A stretch of 19,612 bases of DNA from HyVt-560 sp964577195. Lineage in GTDB: Bacteria > Pseudomonadota > Gammaproteobacteria > UWMA-0217. The stretch is from positions 1 through 19,612 of the forward strand of contig CAZNYF010000035.1 of NCBI GenBank assembly GCA_964577195.1, read 5' to 3'. How positions within the stretch are numbered: position 1 is the first letter of the stretch; each line of letters opens with the position of its first letter. The position numbers were made by a program, and so were the translations under genes. Shown piece by piece: positions 16,433 to 19,612 of this stretch. The notes under the pieces were generated by a model that did no database searches, was not told the DNA's origin, and saw only the letters and a list, made by a program, of their open reading frames with translations.

Positions 16433-17455
16433 CTACTCTGGATATCCTTCAGGGTTATTTGACTGCCAACGCCAACCATCACGGCACATTTCCTCAACGC
16501 CAAAATTCGCCTGCCATTGGATTTTCTCTGCCGCATAGCTGGGATCCGCATAGCATTCCGCAATATCACCCGCGCGTCTTGCAACAATTTTGTAATTCAC
16601 CGTCTTACCAGAAGCCTTCTCAAAGGCTTTGACCATATCCAGCACAGAATAGCCTGTGCCAGTGCCAAGATTCACAGTCATCACCTGCCCTTTTTCCTCT
16701 TGTGCCAATGCTTCGATGGCTTTGAGATGCCCATCAGCCAGATCAACCACATGAATATAATCTCTAACACCGGTTCCGTCTGGCGTTGAATAATCATCAC
16801 CAAACACGCTCAGGCAATCGAGTTTACCCACCGCGACTTGTGAGACATAAGGCATCAGATTGTTGGGAATGTCATTGGGATCTTCGCCTATTCGACCACT
16901 GGCATGCGCGCCAACCGGATTAAAATAGCGCAGCAAACCGATTTTCCACTCATCATCCGCAATAAACACATCGCGCAGAATATCTTCAACCATGAGCTTG
17001 GAACGGCCATAAGGGTTGGTTGCCGATAACGGAAAGTCTTCCTTAATCGGTAAGCTCGCAGGGTCACCATAGACCGTAGCCGAAGAACTGAAAACAATGG
17101 TTTTAACGCCATGCTCTGCCATCACTTCAGCCAGCGTCACTGCGCCGCCAACATTGTTTCGATAATAAGCCAGCGGCTTCTCTACCGATTCCCCTACCGC
17201 TTTAAAGCCGGTGAAATTAATCACTGCATCAATCCCCGGTTCAGCTGAAAATACCGCTGATAATTTCTTGTGATCACCCACATCAACCCGATAGAAGGTC
17301 AGCGTTTTGCCGGTAATTTCTTCCACACGGCGCATGGATTCTTCGCTGCTGTTAGACAAATCATCAACCACGACCACTTCATAGTCAGCTTCCAGCAATT
17401 GCACACAAGTATGCGAACCAATATAACCGGCTCCACCGGCAACGAGAATTTTCAT
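16433..17455 (-). CDS. galE: UDP-glucose 4-epimerase GalE
   Basis: Interconverts UDP-glucose and UDP-galactose with bound NAD in the cytoplasm, supplying galactose for LPS or exopolysaccharide. It is an extended short-chain dehydrogenase. The NAD-binding loop GGAGYIGSH (7-15) is present, as is the catalytic Ser in VFSSSATVYG (near 124) and the YxxxK pair Tyr149/Lys153 in YGRSK. ARRAGDIAECYADPSYA and LGTGTGYSVLDMV are typical of the C-terminal sugar-binding part. At 340 residues it matches E. coli GalE (338). AAGGAAGCTT precedes the ATG. It stands alone at the boundary of the accessory region. Confidence 0.96.
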   Translation of the reverse strand: MKILVAGGAGYIGSHTCVQLLEADYEVVVVDDLSNSSEESMRRVEEITGKTLTFYRVDVGDHKKLSAVFSAEPGIDAVINFTGFKAVGESVEKPLAYYRNNVGGAVTLAEVMAEHGVKTIVFSSSATVYGDPASLPIKEDFPLSATNPYGRSKLMVEDILRDVFIADDEWKIGLLRYFNPVGAHASGRIGEDPNDIPNNLMPYVSQVAVGKLDCLSVFGDDYSTPDGTGVRDYIHVVDLADGHLKAIEALAQEEKGQVMTVNLGTGTGYSVLDMVKAFEKASGKTVNYKIVARRAGDIAECYADPSYAAEKIQWQANFGVEEMCRDGWRWQSNNPEGYPE

Positions 17456-17776
17456 AAGCTTCCTTTTAAGTTTTAGTTACTTGAGGCGTTCCGTTCTGAG
17501 ACAGCTCTCTGGCAAAAAAGATCAATACATAATCCGATTCACCAAATAGGCAGCTATTAAATACCACGAGATCTGATAAATTTCACTCCGTACCGACACC
17601 ATTCGTTCTGAAAAAACCTCCACACAGTGGCTTAAGCCAGAGATTAAGTATTGTGCTCGAAAAAAAGGGGCTGCAGAACTTCATCCTGCCGTCATACTCG
17701 GCTCATTTAACACTCGACGCCTTAGCCTTATATTATGAAGCAAGCAACTTGACCCCTAGTTTTTTCTATATTCTAT
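17456..17776. other. Intergenic region between galE and hicB
   Basis: No gene is supported. It contains the galE leader, a perfect 12-bp palindrome TGGCTTAAGCCA at 17628-17639, and the left copy of a 34-bp direct repeat at 17729-17762. This is the junction between core genes and accessory DNA. Confidence 0.55.
17729..17762. repeat. Left copy of 34-bp direct repeat
   Basis: Identical to 18762-18795; both begin TATATTATGAAG and end GACCCCTAGTTT. The two copies bound the hicA-hicB block. From memory, minus-strand motifs of the GGGGTCAAGTTGCTTGCTTC kind recur beside REP-type or IS200-like transposases, so this may be a dispersed repeat end; that is unverified. Confidence 0.9.
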
Positions 17777-18190
17777 CTAAACCACCTGCACCTGTACCCG
17801 CTTACCCAGTGATGCCGCCGCCTGCTCTATTTGTGAGAACTTGGAAGCGTGGCGTAAATCAAGCAACCGATCCATCTGCGGCATATGCCAATGCAGGCGG
17901 CGTGCCATATCGGATTTGCGCAATCCTTGTTCCCGCATAGCTGCGTAAATTCCGAGCTTGGCGCATTCCAGTGCATCGGGTTGAACCATTGGCCTACCTT
18001 CGGCAAGGCTGGGTATTGGCAGGTCACGCCGGCCATCAACGTACATAGCCAGCGCGGTCTCCAATGCATCTTGCGCTTGTAACAGAGCCTCTTCTTCATC
18101 TTCTCCAAAGGTAATGGCTTCAGGTATGTCAGGAAATGTAACCAGGATGGTCTCACCATCGGGTTTTAAATCTACAGGGTATTCAAACAT
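17777..18190 (-). CDS. hicB: HicB antitoxin with C-terminal helix-turn-helix
   Basis: Antitoxin of the HicAB type II system. The N-terminal HicB fold is clear (MFEYPVDLKPDGETILVTFPDIPEAITFGEDEEEALLQAQDAL), a degraded RNase H-like domain that covers the toxin. The C-terminal part (about 75-130, AAMREQGLRKSDMARRLHWHMPQMDRLLDLRH) is an XRE-like DNA-binding helix-turn-helix, so the protein probably represses its own operon. Its 137 residues fit the HTH-bearing class. It starts 9 bases after the hicA stop. Confidence 0.93.
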   Translation of the reverse strand: MFEYPVDLKPDGETILVTFPDIPEAITFGEDEEEALLQAQDALETALAMYVDGRRDLPIPSLAEGRPMVQPDALECAKLGIYAAMREQGLRKSDMARRLHWHMPQMDRLLDLRHASKFSQIEQAAASLGKRVQVQVV

Positions 18191-18199
18191 GATGTGCTC

Positions 18200-18379
18200 T
18201 CACTTTAAGCCAAGTTGGCGTTTTATGGCTGACTCCAGCCCTTTTCCAAGCTCTGCCTTGCCATGCATGGGTAAGACAGACTGACGGTTGTTTAAAAACA
18301 CTTTCAGATGTGAACCTTTACCGGGCTGAAAGGTTGCACCTTGTTTAGCCAACCATTTCTTCATCTGTTTTGAGTTCAT
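18200..18379 (-). CDS. hicA: HicA toxin, mRNA interferase
   Basis: A 59-residue toxin of the double-stranded-RNA-binding-like fold that cleaves mRNA and is neutralised by HicB. ATG is at 18377-18379 and TGA at 18200-18202. The sequence MNSKQMKKWLAKQGATFQPGKGSHLKVFLNN carries the catalytic histidine (His24) of the GSH motif, and LPMHGKAELGKGLESAIKRQLGL matches the family C-terminus. The order hicA then hicB is the common one. Confidence 0.92.
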   Translation of the reverse strand: MNSKQMKKWLAKQGATFQPGKGSHLKVFLNNRQSVLPMHGKAELGKGLESAIKRQLGLK

Positions 18380-18440
18380 GGCTTAATGATACAACAGATA
18401 TGTTTACAAATGCAGCATAAGTGTTGCAGCGTTATGACCA

Positions 18441-18467
18441 ACTCCAACAAATTTATATTGCTGGAGT
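18441..18467. promoter_or_regulatory. Inverted repeat upstream of hicA, candidate HicB operator
   Basis: ACTCCAACAA (18441-18450) and TTGCTGGAGT (18458-18467) are inverted copies matching at nine of ten positions, separated by seven AT bases. It is centred about 75 bases before the hicA start. HicB proteins with helix-turn-helix domains commonly bind palindromes near the promoter; the link is inferred. Confidence 0.4.
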
Positions 18468-18761
18468 ACCAGTGGATCACAGAATCTTGAATACTTACCT
18501 GACATCCCTTTGTCTAATCTTGTGAAGCAAGGTACGTCATTTTCTTGCGGGTAATTTGTACATACCATCTGTCATCTGGACGCTACGTGATGAACGAAGC
18601 ACTCAGGCAATCAATTCAAAGAGAAACGCTGGTAGACGTTGTTCGGCAGGAGTTAGCTCACGAGCATCGGGAATGACTTCAGGACTACGTCTTTGAACCT
18701 ACCGGCGTTTTGGCTTTTCCGCTGATTGACTGGGTGAGCGCAGCGACTAGCTGAACCGGCC

Positions 18762-18795
18762 TATATTATGAAGCAAGCAACTTGACCCCTAGTTT
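18762..18795. repeat. Right copy of 34-bp direct repeat
   Basis: Identical to 17729-17762, with an offset of 1033 bases. It begins 17 bases beyond the stop of the variable-region fragment, so the repeat joins the hicAB block to the DGR remnant. Confidence 0.9.
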
Positions 18796-18811
18796 CTTTT
18801 CCTAGTTTCTT

Positions 18812-18982
18812 TCAGAGGGCAGAGCAAGAGAATGGGGACACAACAAGACGAAAACCAAAGTAGTTGAAGCGGTAGTCAGGATCGTCCCAGGAACGGTACG
18901 CACAGCGCAGGTTGTCTGATGTATTGTTGAACGCGCCGCCGCGAAGCACGCGAGTGTTTGGGTAGACCCGTGAAGAGTATAG
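18812..18982 (-). pseudogene. Orphan DGR variable-region fragment (formylglycine-enzyme-type C-terminus)
   Basis: A 56-codon frame with no start codon runs from an in-frame TGA (18983-18985) to a TGA at 18812-18814. It reads LYSSRVYPNTRVLRGGAFNN, then TSDNLRCAYRSWDDPDYRFN and YFGFRLVVSPFSCSAL. The pattern RVLRGG(A/S)(F/W)NN...NLR(C/S)AYR...GFR is the C-terminal end of formylglycine-generating-enzyme/C-type-lectin-fold DGR target proteins, where the variable region lies. Codons at 18857-18892 (TCC, TGG, GAC, GAT, then GAC, TAC, TTC, AAC, TAC, TTT) look like AAC- or ATT-type codons changed only at adenines, as DGR mutagenesis produces. The rest of the target protein is absent. It ends in the same 29 bases as the window's right edge. 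Confidence 0.75.
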
Positions 18983-19012
18983 TCAAAATTTCCAAATTTT
19001 CTAGCTCGATAT

Positions 19013-19529
19013 TCAGGAGCGAATACTTTTTTGCCAGCCTCCTAGCAAACGGCCAATCTCAACCAGCATTTTTTGCTACGTGATAGTACTGTCCCTCTTT
19101 AAGCCAGCCTAGGTTTAACCTAAAAACCGCAGTTGGATGCACAAAAGACGCGCAAGATATTGGCGTGCATGGTGAATCAGAAAAACGCGTGGTCACCTGA
19201 TTGGTGATAAGCGGTTTTTCTGGTTTGCCAGGTGCGTCAATAACTTGCGTGGACTTGGGTAATCCAACTGCGGTTTTTAGGTTTAATGCCAGGCGAATAT
19301 AAAGCCTCACTTTAGCAAGTGATTCATCCGCTAGCCTGAGTTGAGTGGCACGTTCCTGACCTCGACGCAGATTTGCTTCCTCAAGTTGTTCTCTTAGATC
19401 AAACGCCACATCCAGTAATCGTTTGGTAAAAGAATGCCTATGCGCCCGTGGAAAATGATTGGTGGCAGGTAAAAGCCAAGCCAAAAAATCGAAAGTACGA
19501 GTAAATATTGGCATTTCATTGTGTTGCAT
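19013..19529 (-). pseudogene. avd: Disrupted avd (DGR accessory variability determinant)
   Basis: Avd is a small basic four-helix protein that pentamerises and binds the DGR reverse transcriptase and template RNA. The N-terminal part matches the family: MPIFTRTFDFLAWLLPATNHFPRAHRHSFTKRLLDVAFDL, EEANLRRGQER and LADESLAKVRLYIRLALN. Two lesions follow. A 163-bp foldback element (19119-19281) adds 56 in-frame codons after residue 83. Then a run of six A (19069-19074) replaces an expected five and shifts the frame to a stop at 19059-19061. Removing both gives LNLGWLKEGQYYHVAK followed by MLVEIGRLLGGWQKSIRS, and a 115-residue protein ending at 19013. GAAGG lies 8 bases before the ATG. The 156-residue product now encoded lacks the proper fourth helix. 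An error in the A run of the sequence read is possible. Confidence 0.8.
19119..19281. mobile_element. 163-bp foldback MITE-like insertion in avd
   Basis: The ends are 20-bp perfect inverted repeats (CCTAAAAACCGCAGTTGGAT), flanked by TTTAA at 19114-19118 and 19282-19286. Imperfect complementarity continues along nearly the whole element: CGCAAGATATTGGCG pairs with CGCAAGTTATTGACG inverted, AGAAAAACGC with AGAAAAACCGC inverted, and TCACC with GGTGA around a TGATT loop. It carries no transposase. With the duplication it adds 168 bases, exactly 56 codons, so the avd frame stays open across it. Excision in silico rejoins the Avd family sequence exactly. Confidence 0.85.
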
Positions 19530-19585
19530 AAACAGACCTTCTGACGTAAAAATCTTATTTTACAGTGGATCAGAGGCCAGAGGTT

Positions 19586-19612
19586 TCAGAGGGCAGAGCA
19601 AGAGAATGGGGA
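19586..19612 (-). CDS. 3' end of a DGR target gene, cut by the window edge
   Basis: The last 27 bases read SPFSCSAL and stop on the minus strand, identical to the end of the variable-region fragment at 18812-18838. The gene therefore probably encodes a formylglycine-enzyme-type target protein whose variable region is just beyond the edge. Target, then avd 56 bases downstream, is the usual DGR order. Only nine codons are visible. Confidence 0.6.
   Translation of the reverse strand, partial: SPFSCSAL

Larger units (their letters stand above)
18380..18811. other. Region between hicA and the variable-region fragment
   Basis: No gene is supported. From hicA outward it holds the hicAB promoter region with a hyphenated inverted repeat. 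An open stretch near 18591-18680 reads MNEALRQSIQRETLVDVVRQELAHEHRE from an ATG, with no recognised family and no ribosome-binding site. The right 34-bp direct repeat follows, then a tandem 12-mer CCTAGTTTCTTT (18788-18799, 18801-18812). It looks like a patchwork of remnants. Confidence 0.45.

Noticed and set aside
18591..18680. Small plus-strand reading frame MNEALRQSIQRETLV...
   Set aside because: No ribosome-binding site, no recognised family, and it lies in a patchwork of remnants.
17729..18795. CRISPR array or integron cassette array
   Set aside because: Only two copies of a 34-bp repeat 1 kb apart, with no regular spacers, no attC structure and no integrase or cas gene.
18812..18982. 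Calling this fragment the DGR template repeat
   Set aside because: Template repeats keep adenine at variable positions. Here the 3' codons are TCC, TGG, GAC, GAT, TAC and TTC, the pattern of an already mutagenised variable region.
19119..19281. The 56 extra residues in Avd as a genuine added domain
   Set aside because: The segment is bounded by perfect inverted repeats and a target duplication, and its excision rejoins the family sequence, so it is insertion-derived.
1..19612. tRNA or rRNA genes
   Set aside because: No cloverleaf-like stretch or conserved rRNA segment was noticed in the intergenic regions.

Overview
The window looks like a gammaproteobacterial chromosome. It carries the conserved nadB / rpoE-rseA-rseB-rseC neighbourhood with nadB divergent, an exbB-exbD-msbA-lpxK-ycaR envelope block, a CpsG/ManB-type phosphomannomutase and galE. 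I cannot name a genus. GlyGly-CTERM sorting, a multidomain sugar dehydrogenase/diheme cytochrome and a formylglycine-enzyme-type diversity-generating retroelement (DGR) would fit an environmental, perhaps aquatic, species; this is inference.

Layout. 1-276: edge sequence with no recognised gene. 277-1635: cpsG (+), followed by a small inverted-repeat element. 1747-2221 (-): a 33-residue membrane peptide candidate and a 116-residue unknown protein. 2391-4040 (-): nadB. 4258-7361 (+): the envelope-stress cluster rpoE, rseA, rseB, rseC, with an unusual 360-base gap after rpoE. 7389-11541 (-): ycaR, lpxK, msbA, exbD, exbB, for lipid A maturation and export plus an energising motor. 11685-12554 (-): a periplasmic TPR protein. 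12589-12748: a MITE-like foldback element. 12909-16352 (+): a 1147-residue secreted LamG/Calx-beta/PQQ-type dehydrogenase/diheme cytochrome protein. 16433-17455 (-): galE.

The right end (about 17.7-19.6 kb) is accessory DNA. A hicA-hicB toxin-antitoxin pair lies in a 1033-base block bounded by 34-bp direct repeats. Beyond it are remains of a DGR, all on the minus strand: the 3' end of a target gene at the right edge, an avd gene, and an orphan variable-region fragment ending in the same 27 bases as the edge gene.

avd carries two lesions. A 163-bp foldback element with 20-bp perfect terminal inverted repeats and a TTTAA duplication adds exactly 56 codons in frame. A one-base expansion of an A run then frameshifts the C-terminus. 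Removing both restores a 115-residue Avd-like protein. No reverse transcriptase and no adenine-rich template repeat are visible, so this looks like a decaying DGR or a satellite of one located elsewhere.

The left 16 kb is mostly housekeeping envelope biology: mannose and galactose sugar-nucleotide supply (CpsG, GalE), lipid A (LpxK, MsbA), sigma-E stress response and NAD synthesis (NadB). The main novelty is at the right end.
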